Origin: Comamonadaceae bacterium CG12_big_fil_rev_8_21_14_0_65_59_15
GTDB taxonomy: Bacteria; Pseudomonadota; Gammaproteobacteria; Burkholderiales; Burkholderiaceae_C
NCBI GenBank assembly: GCA_002786915.1
Contig: PCUV01000077.1
Span: 79,764-143,763 of the forward strand
Length of the DNA: 64,000 bases
Direction: 5' to 3'
Part shown: in pieces, positions 54,960 through 63,949 of the stretch
Layout of the letters: each line of letters opens with the position of its first letter
Position numbering within the stretch: the first letter of the stretch is position 1
Made by a program: the position numbers and the translations under genes
Notes under the pieces: generated by a model
Told to the model about the DNA's origin: nothing
Seen by the model: the letters and a program-made list of their open reading frames with translations, nothing else
Databases searched by the model: none

Positions 54960-56774
54960 ATGGAAAAACCTGTGTCAACCCGTACGCGCACAAGCACCCC
55001 GCCTGCGCCCAAACCGATTGACTTGCCACCCCAGGGTCCACTGGACTGGCGCATGCTGGTGCGCTGGATGCAGGCCGACGGTGTCATCAGCGTGGTGGAA
55101 GCCCAGCGCATTCACACCCGCTGCGACCAGGCTGAGAGCGTGCAACACCCGCTGGTGCGTCTGGCCAGCGTGGGCGTGCGCCGCGCCAGCGACGAACGTG
55201 CGCTGGATCTGGAGCAACTCACCCAATGGCTGGCCGGCCACGTGGGGCTGGCGTACCTGCGTATCGACCCGCTCAAGGTGGACATTGGCAAATTGGCCGA
55301 CGCCATGAGCCCGGCCTACGCCGAGCGCCATCGCATCCTGCCGGTGCAGGTGGGCGCGCACGAGGTGGTGGTGGCCACGGCGGAACCCTTTGTGAGTGAC
55401 TGGGTGGGTGAGGTGGAGCGTCAGCTGCGCCGCAGTGTGCGCCGTGTGCTGGCCAACCCGCAAGACATTACCCGCTACACGGCAGAGTTTTTTGCCCTGG
55501 CCAAGTCGGTGCGTGCGGCGGCCAAAGCCGGTAGCAACACCGGCGGCAGTTTTGAACAGTTGGTGGAGCTGGGCAAAAGCAACAAGCAGCTTGACGCCAA
55601 TGACCAAAGCGTGGTGCAGGTGGTGGACTGGCTGTGGCAATACGCGTTTGACCAACGCGCCAGCGACATTCATCTGGAGCCACGGCGAGAGCAGGGCGTG
55701 ATCCGCTTTCGCATCGACGGCGTGCTGCACCCGGTGTACCAGATGCCCATGGGTGTGCTGGCGGCCATGACAGCGCGCATCAAGCTGCTCGGGCGCATGG
55801 ACGTGGTGGAAAAGCGCCGCCCGCAAGACGGCCGCATCAAGACACGCAACCCCGCGGGCAGCGAGATCGAAATGCGCATCTCCACGCTGCCCACGGCATT
55901 TGGCGAAAAAATGGTGATGCGTATTTTTGACCCCGACACCACGGTCAAGGACCTGGACGCGCTGGGTTTTTCAAGCCACGACGCCAAAGCGTGGGAAGCG
56001 CTGGTGCAGCGCCCGAATGGCATCATTCTGGTCACCGGCCCCACGGGGTCGGGCAAAACCACCACGCTCTACTCGACTCTGAAAAGAGTGGCCACCGAAG
56101 AGGTGAACGTGAGCACGGTGGAAGACCCCATCGAAATGATCGAACCCTCCTTTAACCAGACCCAGGTACAGACGCAGCTGGACTTTGGTTTTCCGGAGGG
56201 GCTGCGTGCCTTGATGCGTCAAGACCCCGACATCATCATGGTGGGGGAAATCCGCGACCACGCCACGGCTGAAATGGCGGTGCAGGCCGCGCTCACTGGG
56301 CATCTGGTGTTCAGTTCCCTGCACACCAACGACGCACCGTCGGCAGTGACCCGTTTGATGGAACTGGGCGTGCCCGCTTACCTGATCAACGCCACGCTGC
56401 TGGGCGTGCTGGCGCAACGCCTGGTGCGCACGCTGTGCCCCCAATGCAAACAGCCAGACCCCCAAGCCTCGCAGCAGACCTTGGCTGATCTGGTGAAACC
56501 GTGGCAACTCAGCGGACCGTACCGTCCGTTCAAGGCGGTGGGCTGCGTGGATTGCCGCATGACCGGCTTCAAGGGGCGCACCGGTTTGTACGAGCTGCTC
56601 AGCGTGTCTGAGGCGTTCAAGGCGCTGGTCACAGCCACGCCAGACGCGGTGGCGCTCAAGCGCCAGGCCATCAGCGACGGCATGCGCCCGTTGCGGCTGG
56701 CGGGGGCACTGCGTGTTGCCGAAGGCAGCACGGTGCTGCAAGAGGTGTTGTCCAACACACCTGCCTTGCATTGA
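54960..56774 (+). CDS. GspE/PilB-family type II secretion or type IV pilus ATPase
   Basis: The 604-residue product has an N-terminal MshEN-like domain, then Walker A GPTGSGKTTTLY, an Asp box EDPIEMIEPS, Walker B DIIMVGEIRDHATAEM, a His box GHLVFSSLHTNDAPS and a CPQC...CVDC zinc motif. It powers assembly of a pseudopilus or pilus; no other type II or type IV genes are beside it, so the partner machine is unknown. The ATG at 54960 is preferred over a frame that starts inside the previous gene. Confidence 0.9.
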   Translation: MEKPVSTRTRTSTPPAPKPIDLPPQGPLDWRMLVRWMQADGVISVVEAQRIHTRCDQAESVQHPLVRLASVGVRRASDERALDLEQLTQWLAGHVGLAYLRIDPLKVDIGKLADAMSPAYAERHRILPVQVGAHEVVVATAEPFVSDWVGEVERQLRRSVRRVLANPQDITRYTAEFFALAKSVRAAAKAGSNTGGSFEQLVELGKSNKQLDANDQSVVQVVDWLWQYAFDQRASDIHLEPRREQGVIRFRIDGVLHPVYQMPMGVLAAMTARIKLLGRMDVVEKRRPQDGRIKTRNPAGSEIEMRISTLPTAFGEKMVMRIFDPDTTVKDLDALGFSSHDAKAWEALVQRPNGIILVTGPTGSGKTTTLYSTLKRVATEEVNVSTVEDPIEMIEPSFNQTQVQTQLDFGFPEGLRALMRQDPDIIMVGEIRDHATAEMAVQAALTGHLVFSSLHTNDAPSAVTRLMELGVPAYLINATLLGVLAQRLVRTLCPQCKQPDPQASQQTLADLVKPWQLSGPYRPFKAVGCVDCRMTGFKGRTGLYELLSVSEAFKALVTATPDAVALKRQAISDGMRPLRLAGALRVAEGSTVLQEVLSNTPALH

Positions 56775-56789
56775 GGCTTTGGTCATAGC

Positions 56790-57266
56790 ATGGTGATCAG
56801 AAATTCAAGAGACTTTTTCGCTGGCCTGTTGTTTGCCGCACTGGGGCTGGCCTTTGCCTGGGGCGCGCGCAGTTATGAACTGGGGAGCAGCGCACGCATG
56901 GGGCCAGGCTATTTTCCGCTGCTGCTGGGCCTGCTGTTGGCGGGCCTGGGCGCGGTGATCATGGTGCGGGCGCTGCGCCGCAGCGATACGGGTGAACGCA
57001 TCACCGCCTGGGCCTGGCGGCCACTGGTGGCCATCATCAGTGCCAACCTGTTGTTTGGTGTCGCGCTGGGTGGTCTGCCCGCGTGGGGCGTGCCCGCGCT
57101 GGGGCTGATGCTGGGGATTTATGTGTTGACGTTGGTGGCGTGTCTGGCTGGTGAGCGGTTCAATCTGCGTGAAGCGGTACTGCTGGCCACTGCCCTGGCG
57201 CTGCTGAGCTACGGGGCGTTTGTGCTGCTGCTCAAGCTACAGTTTGTGGTGTGGCCGTGGAACTGA
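56790..57266 (+). CDS. tctB: Tripartite tricarboxylate transporter, small membrane subunit
   Basis: The 158-residue product has four hydrophobic segments and the typical TctB start with GLLFAALGLAFAWGARSYELGSSARMGPGYFP. Together with TctA it takes up citrate or similar acids, delivered by a periplasmic TctC. The gene overlaps tctA by 16 bases. Confidence 0.9.
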   Translation: MVIRNSRDFFAGLLFAALGLAFAWGARSYELGSSARMGPGYFPLLLGLLLAGLGAVIMVRALRRSDTGERITAWAWRPLVAIISANLLFGVALGGLPAWGVPALGLMLGIYVLTLVACLAGERFNLREAVLLATALALLSYGAFVLLLKLQFVVWPWN

Positions 57267-58768
57267 TCGAGCACCTGTCGCTGGGCTTGTCGGTGGCTTT
57301 CACGCCGGTGAACCTGATGTATGCGTTTGTCGGCTGCTTGCTGGGTACGCTGATTGGCGTGCTGCCGGGTATCGGGCCGCTGGCCACTATTGCCATGCTG
57401 CTGCCTGCCACCTACGCCTTGCCGCCCGAGGCCGCGCTGATCATGCTGGCAGGTATCTACTACGGTGCGCAATACGGCGGCTCTACCACCGCCATTCTGG
57501 TCAATCTGCCGGGCGAAGCCAGCTCGGTGGTAACGGTGATTGACGGCTACCAGATGGCGCGCCAGGGCCGCGCCGGGCCGGCGCTGGCCGCTGCGGGCAT
57601 TGGCTCGTTCTTTGCCGGGTGTGTGGGTACGCTGGTACTGGCGGCGTTTGCCGTGCCGCTGACCGAGGTTGCGTTTCTGTTTGGCCCGGCGGAATACTGC
57701 GCGCTGATGTTGCTGGGGCTGGTGGGCGCCGTGGTGCTAGCCAGCGGCGACCTGCTCAAGGCGTTTGGCATGATCCTGCTGGGCTTGTTGCTGGGGTTGG
57801 TGGGTACCGACGTCAATTCGGGCATCGCACGCTACAGTTTTGATATTCCCGAGCTGACCGACGGCATCGGTTTCATCGTGATTGCGATGGGCATTTTTGG
57901 CTACGGCGAGATCATCAGCAACCTGAGCCACCCCGCGGGCCAGCGCCAGGTGTTTACCGCCAACGTGCAGGGCTTGTGGCCCAGTCGGCAAGATTTTCGG
58001 CGCATGTGGCCGGCCATCTTGCGTGGCACCGGGTTGGGTTCGGTACTGGGCATCTTGCCAGGTGGCGGCGCGGTGATGGGTGCGTTTGCTGCCTATACGG
58101 TGGAAAAGAAAATCAGCCTGAAACCGGGTGAGGTGGCGCTGGGCCACGGCAATATCCGCGGTGTGGCAGGGCCCGAGGCCGCCAACAATGCGGCCTCACA
58201 AACCTCGTTCATTCCGCTCTTGACGCTGGGCATTCCGTCCAACGCGGTGATGGCGCTGATGGTGGGCGCCATGACGATCCACAACATTCAGCCCGGCCCT
58301 CAGGTGATGACCAGCAACCCGGCGCTGTTCTGGGGCCTGATTGCTTCCATGTGGATCGGTAACGCCATGCTGGTCATCCTGAACCTGCCGCTGATCGGGC
58401 TGTGGATCAAGCTTCTGTCGGTACCCTACCGCTGGCTGTTTCCGGCCATTGTGCTGTTTTGCGCCATTGGGGTCTATAGCACCAACAACAACACCTGGGA
58501 CATCTGGATGGTGGGCCTGTTTGGTGTCATCGGCTATGTGTTCATCCAGCTTGGCATGGAGCCCGCACCCTTGCTGCTAGGCTTCATTCTGGGCCCCATG
58601 CTGGAAGAAAACCTGCGCCGCGCCTTGCTGTTGTCGCGCGGCGACTGGAGCGTGTTCATCACGCGACCGCTGTCGGCGGCGCTATTGCTGGCGGCCCTGT
58701 TGCTGCTGACGCTGGTGCTGTTACCCGCCATTCGCAAGACGCGCAGTCTGGCGTTTGTGGAAGATTGA
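57251..58768 (+). CDS. tctA: Tripartite tricarboxylate transporter, large membrane subunit
   Basis: The 505-residue product has about 12 helices and the two TctA motifs, GVLPGIGPLATIAMLLPATY and GGSTTAILVNLPGEASSVVT, plus the repeat-like ILPGGGAVMGAF. The start is GTG inside tctB. No TctC binding protein or TctDE regulator is nearby, so it must use one encoded elsewhere. Confidence 0.95.
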   Translation: MAVELIEHLSLGLSVAFTPVNLMYAFVGCLLGTLIGVLPGIGPLATIAMLLPATYALPPEAALIMLAGIYYGAQYGGSTTAILVNLPGEASSVVTVIDGYQMARQGRAGPALAAAGIGSFFAGCVGTLVLAAFAVPLTEVAFLFGPAEYCALMLLGLVGAVVLASGDLLKAFGMILLGLLLGLVGTDVNSGIARYSFDIPELTDGIGFIVIAMGIFGYGEIISNLSHPAGQRQVFTANVQGLWPSRQDFRRMWPAILRGTGLGSVLGILPGGGAVMGAFAAYTVEKKISLKPGEVALGHGNIRGVAGPEAANNAASQTSFIPLLTLGIPSNAVMALMVGAMTIHNIQPGPQVMTSNPALFWGLIASMWIGNAMLVILNLPLIGLWIKLLSVPYRWLFPAIVLFCAIGVYSTNNNTWDIWMVGLFGVIGYVFIQLGMEPAPLLLGFILGPMLEENLRRALLLSRGDWSVFITRPLSAALLLAALLLLTLVLLPAIRKTRSLAFVED

Positions 58769-58793
58769 AGACGTGACCAGTCAATTGGTGCTG

Positions 58794-59064
58794 TTATTCA
58801 CGCTGGTGTAGTGTTGCATTCTGTTTGGATCTTAAGTTGTTTTTGACGCGAATGACCAGCTGCAAGATGTCGCGTGTTTTTTGTCCAAATGAATGGCTTG
58901 GGATTGATGTTGTGGTGAGCGACATATTCATCAATAGTGATGGTGTGCTCTTGCGCACTGGTGAACACGCCTCGATGTATCCGGTTCTCGGTGATATCGC
59001 GAAAGAACCGCTCCATCATGTTGAGCCACGAAGCACTGGTAGGTGTGAAGTGCATGGTGATGCG
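58794..59064 (-). pseudogene. IS630-family transposase, truncated and frameshifted remnant
   Basis: The minus strand gives RITMHFTPTSASWLNMMERFFRDI, then EYVAHHNINPKPFIWTK, the DDE C-terminal part of an IS630-family transposase. After KNTR the frame breaks; in the next frame DILQLVIRVKNNLRSK continues normally to a stop at 58794. The N-terminal two thirds are missing and a stop lies just upstream. No terminal repeats can be seen. The 350-base gap between tctA and the PHP gene holds this remnant. Confidence 0.85.
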
Positions 59065-59118
59065 TCGGCACGTGGTTCAAATTTGAGTCGGCCTCAACAT
59101 CGCCCCTAAAATCCTGTC

Positions 59119-59994
59119 ATGCGCCCCACCTTCATCGCCGACCTGCACTGCCATTCGGTCATCTCTGACGGCACCTTGACACCGGAGGAACTGGCGGCGC
59201 GGGCCAAGGCCAATGGCGTGCAGCTCTGGGCCTTGACCGACCACGACGAAGTGGGCGGTCAGGCGCGCGCGGCAGCAGCGGCAGCGGCCAACGGTCTGGA
59301 TTACCTCAGTGGCGTTGAAATTTCCATCAGTTTTCTGACCCAGACGGTGCACATCGTCGGCCTGGGTTTTGATGCCACCGATGCGCAGCTGTGGCACGGC
59401 CTGCAGCGCACCCGTGGCGGTCGCGCCCAGCGCGCGTGTGACATGGCGGCAGATCTGGCCCGGGTGGGCATCACCGGCACGTTTGAAGGCGCGCTCACCT
59501 ATGCGGGCAACCCTGATCTGATCTCGCGCACGCACTTTGCCCGCTACCTGGTGGAAACCGGCGTGTGCAAGGACACCTACGAAGTGTTTCGCAAGTACCT
59601 GACCGAAGGCAAACCCGGCTTTGTGGAACACCGCTGGGCCACGCTCAAAGACGCGGTCACCTGGATTCGTGACGCAGGTGGTGTGGCCGTGGTGGCGCAC
59701 CCGGCGCGCTACAAGTTCAGCGCCACCCAAGAATTTGCCCTGTTCACCGAGTTCAAAGGCCACGGTGGCCAAGGCGTTGAAGTGGTTACCGGCAGCCATT
59801 CGGCCGCTGAATACGTCACCTATGCCGACCTGGCCACCGAGCTGGGCCTGGTGGCCTCGATTGGCAGCGACTTTCACAGCCCCACCGAGAGCCGCACCGA
59901 CCTGGGCACCCTGCCCGCGCTGCCCACGCAGCTCACCCCGGTGTGGACGCTGCTGCACGACCACATTCAGCGCGCACCGGCCGCGTCGCTTTGA
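59119..59994 (+). CDS. PHP-domain phosphoesterase (RNase AM/YciV-like)
   Basis: The 291-residue product has the PHP metal motifs DLHCHSVISDG, ALTDHDEVGG, a conserved GVEIS and the C-terminal GSDFHSP. Family members such as RNase AM and related proteins degrade 3',5'-bisphosphonucleosides and RNA 5' ends. It begins 14 bases after the ATG-independent gap and is followed four bases later by a DMT transporter, with which it may share an operon. Confidence 0.88.
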   Translation: MRPTFIADLHCHSVISDGTLTPEELAARAKANGVQLWALTDHDEVGGQARAAAAAAANGLDYLSGVEISISFLTQTVHIVGLGFDATDAQLWHGLQRTRGGRAQRACDMAADLARVGITGTFEGALTYAGNPDLISRTHFARYLVETGVCKDTYEVFRKYLTEGKPGFVEHRWATLKDAVTWIRDAGGVAVVAHPARYKFSATQEFALFTEFKGHGGQGVEVVTGSHSAAEYVTYADLATELGLVASIGSDFHSPTESRTDLGTLPALPTQLTPVWTLLHDHIQRAPAASL

Positions 59995-59998
59995 CCGC

Positions 59999-60883
59999 AT
60001 GAGTTACTGGCGTAGCCACCAGGGTGGCGGTATTTTGCTGATCATGGTGGCCACCTTGTCGTTTGCCATGCTCGACACCGCCACGCGCCACATCACGCAG
60101 TTGGCCCCGGTGCTGATGCTGCTGTGGTTTCGCTACGCGTTTCAGGCCGTCACCACGTTCGGCCTGCGCTTTCCGGTGCAAAAGCGCGCGCTATTTGCCA
60201 CCCCCAACCCGCGTTTTCAGATGCTGCGCGGCGTCTTGCTGCTGTGCACCAGCTTGTGTTCGTTTTTTGGCCTCAAGTACCTGCCTGTTGCTGAGTTCAC
60301 CGCGATGGCCATGCTGACGCCGATGGTGGCCACGCTGATGGCCGCATGGGCGCTGAAGAATCATGTGGCTCAGCTGCGCTGGGTGTTGATGGCCGTGGGT
60401 CTGGCCGGCGTGCTGCTGGTGGTGCGCCCGGGCGGCCAGGTGTTTGGCTGGGCGCTGCTGTTTCCGGTGCTGCTGGTGGGCACGTACAGCTGGTTTCAGG
60501 TGCTGACCAGCCGCCTGAGCGCTGATGAAAATCCCTACACCACGCACTTTTACACCGGCTTGGTCGGCGCACTGGTGATGACCCCAGTGGTGTTTTTTGC
60601 CTGGGACACGCAGGCGCTGGTAGCGCATTGGCCGTGGTTCATCGCGCTGGGATTTTTTGGCACCTTTGGCCACCTGATGCTGATCCGCGCCTTCAACCGT
60701 GCCAGCGCGGTGGTGCTGTCGCCGTATCTGTACACGCAAATTGCCTTTGCCACGCTGCTGGGCTGGCTGGCCTTCAGCCACGTGCCTGACGCGCTGGCCT
60801 GGACGGGCATGGCCGCCATTGCTGCCAGCGGCATCGGCAACGCCCTGGTGTCGATCAGGGAAGCAGCGGGCAAGCGACAATAA
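59999..60883 (+). CDS. DMT-superfamily (EamA) transporter
   Basis: The 294-residue product has ten predicted helices in two EamA halves; the first reads LLIMVATLSFAMLDTATRH and the second has VLLVGTYSWFQVLTSRL. Such proteins export amino acids, metabolites or drugs; the substrate here is unknown. The ATG at 59999 follows the PHP gene by four bases. A longer frame starting within that gene is rejected. Confidence 0.87.
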   Translation: MSYWRSHQGGGILLIMVATLSFAMLDTATRHITQLAPVLMLLWFRYAFQAVTTFGLRFPVQKRALFATPNPRFQMLRGVLLLCTSLCSFFGLKYLPVAEFTAMAMLTPMVATLMAAWALKNHVAQLRWVLMAVGLAGVLLVVRPGGQVFGWALLFPVLLVGTYSWFQVLTSRLSADENPYTTHFYTGLVGALVMTPVVFFAWDTQALVAHWPWFIALGFFGTFGHLMLIRAFNRASAVVLSPYLYTQIAFATLLGWLAFSHVPDALAWTGMAAIAASGIGNALVSIREAAGKRQ

Positions 60884-60939
60884 GCGCTCATTCACGAATA
60901 GACTGTCCATTTGGCCATTTGTGAACAAGCCCCTATACC

Positions 60940-61563
60940 ATGCCGCAGCTGTTTGAAATTCACCCCGACAACCCGCAACCGCGCCTGCTCAAGCAGGCCA
61001 CGGCCTTGCTCGACCGTGGCGAAGTGCTGGCCGTGCCCACCGACTCCAGCTACGCGCTGGTGTGCCACCTGGACGACAAAGCCGCCGCCGACAAGCTGCG
61101 CCGCATTCGGGGCGTGGACGACAAGCACCACCTGACGCTGCTGTGCCGCGATTTGTCCGAGCTGGCCAACTACGCGCAGGTGGACAACCAGCAATACCGC
61201 CGCATTAAAGCCGCCACGCCGGGGGCTTACACCTTTATTTTGCAAGCTACCAAAGAAGTGCCGCGCCGCCTGAGCCACCCGTCGCGCAAGACCATTGGCC
61301 TGCGCGTGCCTGACCATAAAGTGCTACAAGACCTTTTAGCCCTTTACAATCAACCGCTTCTAGCTACTACATTAATAGCTGAAGGCGACACCGAACCGAT
61401 GAACGATGCCGCCGACATCCGCGCCCACTACCACGGCCGCATTGCCGCCGTGATCGACTCTGGCGCCTGCCCGCGCGAACCGACCACGGTGGTGGACCTG
61501 ACCGGTGCTGAGCCGGTCATCGTGCGCGAAGGCCGTGGCGACCTGGCTGTGCTGGGGCTTTAA
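60940..61563 (+). CDS. YciO/Sua5-family protein (threonylcarbamoyl-AMP synthase-like)
   Basis: The 207-residue product has the YrdC fold with GEVLAVPTDSSYAL, RIRGVDDKHHLTLLC and SRKTIGLRVPDH; overall it is closer to YciO than to TsaC, which makes threonylcarbamoyl-AMP for tRNA t6A. YciO activity is weak or uncertain, so function is left open. The stretch DLLALYNQPLLATTLIAEG is encoded by an AT-rich dispersed-repeat-like segment with rare codons. Confidence 0.86.
   Translation: MPQLFEIHPDNPQPRLLKQATALLDRGEVLAVPTDSSYALVCHLDDKAAADKLRRIRGVDDKHHLTLLCRDLSELANYAQVDNQQYRRIKAATPGAYTFILQATKEVPRRLSHPSRKTIGLRVPDHKVLQDLLALYNQPLLATTLIAEGDTEPMNDAADIRAHYHGRIAAVIDSGACPREPTTVVDLTGAEPVIVREGRGDLAVLGL
61325..61380 (+). 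repeat. AT-rich dispersed repeat inside the YciO gene
   Basis: The plus strand reads accttttagccctttacaat, then caaccgcttctagctactac and attaatagct. It agrees with the family at both ends and forms a striking AT-rich island in a GC-rich gene. Confidence 0.65.
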
Positions 61564-61586
61564 ATCACTTACCAGACACCTGCCCC

Positions 61587-62255
61587 ATGGACTTTGCCCA
61601 CCTGATTCAAACCATCGCGCTGTACGCCATTCCGGTGTTGCTGTCCATCACCCTGCACGAAGCCGCGCACGGCTACGCGGCACGCCATTTTGGTGACAAC
61701 ACGGCCTACATGGAAGGCCGCATCACGCTCAACCCGCTCAAACACATCGACCCCATGGGCACGATCCTGATGCCGCTGATTTTGTACATCGCCACCTCCG
61801 GCGCGTTTTTGTTTGGCTACGCCAAGCCCGTACCGGTGCGCTTTGGCAACCTGCGCCACCCCAAGCAAGACATGGTCTGGGTGGCACTGGCCGGGCCGGG
61901 CTCCAACTTTGTGCAGGCGTTGATCTGGGGTGCGCTGTTGTACCTGCTGCAAGGTGCCGGGGTCAGCGAGCCGTTTTTTATTGAAATGGCGCAGGGAGGC
62001 ATTCTGGTCAACGTGGTGATGTTTGTCTTTAACCTGTTTCCGTTGCCACCGCTGGACGGCGGGCGCATTCTGGTGGGGCTGCTGCCCTACCGCCAAGCCA
62101 TGGCCGTATCGCGCGTGGAGCCCTACGGTTTTTTCATCGTCATGGCGCTGGTGCTGACCGGTGTGGTCAGCAACCTGTGGCTGCGCCCGCTGATGGGACT
62201 GACCTTCAAACTGATCAACCTGCTGTTGACCCCGCTGGCCCTGCTGGTGGGTTGA
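61587..62255 (+). CDS. Site-2-protease-family (M50) membrane metalloprotease
   Basis: The 222-residue product has the zinc motif HEAAH (His24, Glu25, His28), a conserved Asp in NLFPLPPLDGGR and four or more membrane segments. It resembles the small Rv/YwhC type of M50 proteins with no PDZ domain. Substrates are unknown. It follows the YciO gene by 23 bases and precedes trpS by 28. Confidence 0.9.
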   Translation: MDFAHLIQTIALYAIPVLLSITLHEAAHGYAARHFGDNTAYMEGRITLNPLKHIDPMGTILMPLILYIATSGAFLFGYAKPVPVRFGNLRHPKQDMVWVALAGPGSNFVQALIWGALLYLLQGAGVSEPFFIEMAQGGILVNVVMFVFNLFPLPPLDGGRILVGLLPYRQAMAVSRVEPYGFFIVMALVLTGVVSNLWLRPLMGLTFKLINLLLTPLALLVG

Positions 62256-62283
62256 ATCCCCCTTTTCTTTCCTGTTTTTTCAC

Positions 62284-63594
62284 ATGCGAACTGAACGTTT
62301 TTTAACTGGCATCACCACCTCGGGCACACCGCACCTGGGCAACTACGTGGGCTCGATTCGCCCATCGGTTCAGGCCAGCCTACGCGCTGGCGTGCAAAGC
62401 TTTTACTTTCTGGCCGACTACCACGCCCTGATCAAAATCGACGACCCAGCGCGCATCCAGCGCAGCACGCTGGAGATTGCCGCCAGCTGGCTGGCTTGCG
62501 GGCTGGACCCCGAGCGCGTGATTTTTTACCGCCAGTCCGACATCCCAGAGATTCCTGAACTGACCTGGTTTCTGAGCTGCGTGCTGGGCAAGGGCGTGCT
62601 CAACCGCGCCCATGCTTACAAGGCCGCTGTCGATAAAAACACCGCCGCCGGAACCGACCCCGATGCCGACGTGAGCGTGGGCTTGTTCATGTACCCGGTG
62701 CTGATGGGTGCCGACATCTTGATGTTCAACGCGCACCAAGTGCCGGTGGGGCGCGACCAGGTGCAGCACATCGAGATGGCGCGCGACATGGCCGCCAGCT
62801 TCAACCACCGCTACGGCGCGCACTTTACCGAGCCGCAAGCCGCCATTGAAGACAATGTGGCCACCCTGCCCGGCTTGGACGGACGCAAGATGAGCAAGAG
62901 CTACGACAACACCATCCCGCTGTTTGCGCCGCGCGCCCAATTGCAAAAACTCATTGCCAGCATCGTCACCGACAGCAAGGCACCGGGTGAACCCAAGTCG
63001 GTAGAAGGGTCGGCCCTGTTCCAGATTTACCAGGCCTTTGCCAGTGCCGACGAAACCCGCGCGCTGCAGCAGGCCTACCAAGATGGAATTGCCTGGGCGG
63101 ATGCCAAGCAGGTCGTGTTTGAGCGCATCGACCGCGACATTGCCCCGCTGCGCGCCAGCTACCAAGCCCTGATGAACGACCCGGCGCGCATCGAAGCCAT
63201 CCTGCACGCCGGCGCCGCCAAGGCACGCGCCATCGCCACGCCCTTCATGACCCAACTGCGCCACGCCGTGGGCCTGCGTGACCTGCGCGCGCAAGCCGCA
63301 GCGCCGGTCAAGGCGGCCAAAGTGGCGCTGCCGCTGTTCAAGCAATACCGCGAGAAAGACGGCCAGTTTTACTTCAAGCTGCAGGATGCCAGCGGCCGCT
63401 TGCTGCTGCAAAGCGCGGCCTTCGTTGACCCAAAAGAGTCGGCCCAGGTCATCGGCCAGTTGCAACAACAAGGGGTTGCTGCATTACCCGATCTGGTCGC
63501 GCGCGTGACTTTGTCGGACGGTATTTCAGGTGCAGACGTGGACGCGGTGCTACAAATTTTGCGCGACGCCAAAGCGCAGGCCAAACCCAAATAA
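62284..63594 (+). CDS. trpS: Tryptophanyl-tRNA synthetase
   Basis: TrpRS charges tRNA-Trp. The 436-residue product has the class I HIGH-like PHLGN at residues 16-20, SVGLFMYPVLMGADIL, VGRDQVQHIE and KMSKS in GRKMSKSYDN. It is longer than the E. coli enzyme by about 100 residues at the C-terminus, as is common in betaproteobacteria; that tail has an extra domain around PLFKQYREKDGQFYFKLQ. Confidence 0.96.
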   Translation: MRTERFLTGITTSGTPHLGNYVGSIRPSVQASLRAGVQSFYFLADYHALIKIDDPARIQRSTLEIAASWLACGLDPERVIFYRQSDIPEIPELTWFLSCVLGKGVLNRAHAYKAAVDKNTAAGTDPDADVSVGLFMYPVLMGADILMFNAHQVPVGRDQVQHIEMARDMAASFNHRYGAHFTEPQAAIEDNVATLPGLDGRKMSKSYDNTIPLFAPRAQLQKLIASIVTDSKAPGEPKSVEGSALFQIYQAFASADETRALQQAYQDGIAWADAKQVVFERIDRDIAPLRASYQALMNDPARIEAILHAGAAKARAIATPFMTQLRHAVGLRDLRAQAAAPVKAAKVALPLFKQYREKDGQFYFKLQDASGRLLLQSAAFVDPKESAQVIGQLQQQGVAALPDLVARVTLSDGISGADVDAVLQILRDAKAQAKPK

Positions 63595-63623
63595 GCCCCT
63601 GTACAATCGCGCCTTCGAGTCGC

Positions 63624-63713
63624 GGAGAGGTGGCAGAGTGGTCGAATGTACCTGACTCGAAATCAGGCGATGGGGCAACCCATCCGAGGGTTCGAATCCC
63701 TCCCTCTCCGCCA
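63624..63713 (+). tRNA. tRNA-Ser (anticodon CGA)
   Basis: A 90-base class II tRNA. Acceptor arms ggagagg and cctctcc pair fully, with discriminator G and an encoded CCA. The anticodon stem ctgac/atcag-type loop reads ctgactcgaaatcag with anticodon CGA for UCG. A long variable arm (gcgatggggcaacccatc) and a T loop ggttcgaatcc are present. A TACAAT -10-like hexamer at 63602-63607 lies just upstream. Confidence 0.97.
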
Positions 63714-63784
63714 ATCCCCCTATGAAACACGGTAAAAAAACAGGTTTACCCATGTTTTTACCCATAGTGAGAAGTGGCTCTTTT
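63714..63784. other. Short region after tRNA-Ser with direct repeats
   Basis: No gene is seen. tttacccat occurs twice 12 bases apart at about 63747-63767. It lies between the tRNA and a phage remnant and may include an integration junction, but no att core is proven. Confidence 0.35.
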
Positions 63785-63949
63785 TCATGCCGTCAGCACC
63801 CGGTACGGGCTCAGCAGTCGATCATAGGTGTCGTTACGGTGTAACGGCCGTTCCACCTGAGACTCACGGTTTTCGTATAGATCCCCAATCAGCATCAGTG
63901 CGGCACTTTTGAGCGGTGCGTGTGCTGTTGCGTCCAAGACCCCCCTGAG
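63785..63949 (-). pseudogene. Phage head-tail connector protein, C-terminal remnant
   Basis: The minus strand reads LDATAHAPLKSAALMLIGDL, then YENRESQVERP and DTYDRLLSPYRVLTA before a stop. The AxLMLIGDLYENRE and LLSPYRV elements fit the C-terminus of gp6-like phage head-tail connectors. Upstream, the frame meets a stop at 63950-63952, where sequence character changes, so the 5' part has been lost or replaced. The last 50 bases of the window show no further coding that I can assign. Confidence 0.6.

Noticed and set aside
63550..63765. A 71-codon minus-strand frame reading MGKNMGKPVFLPCF across the tRNA
   Set aside because: It lies over tRNA-Ser and trpS; frames like this are a known artefact of tRNA-Ser loci.
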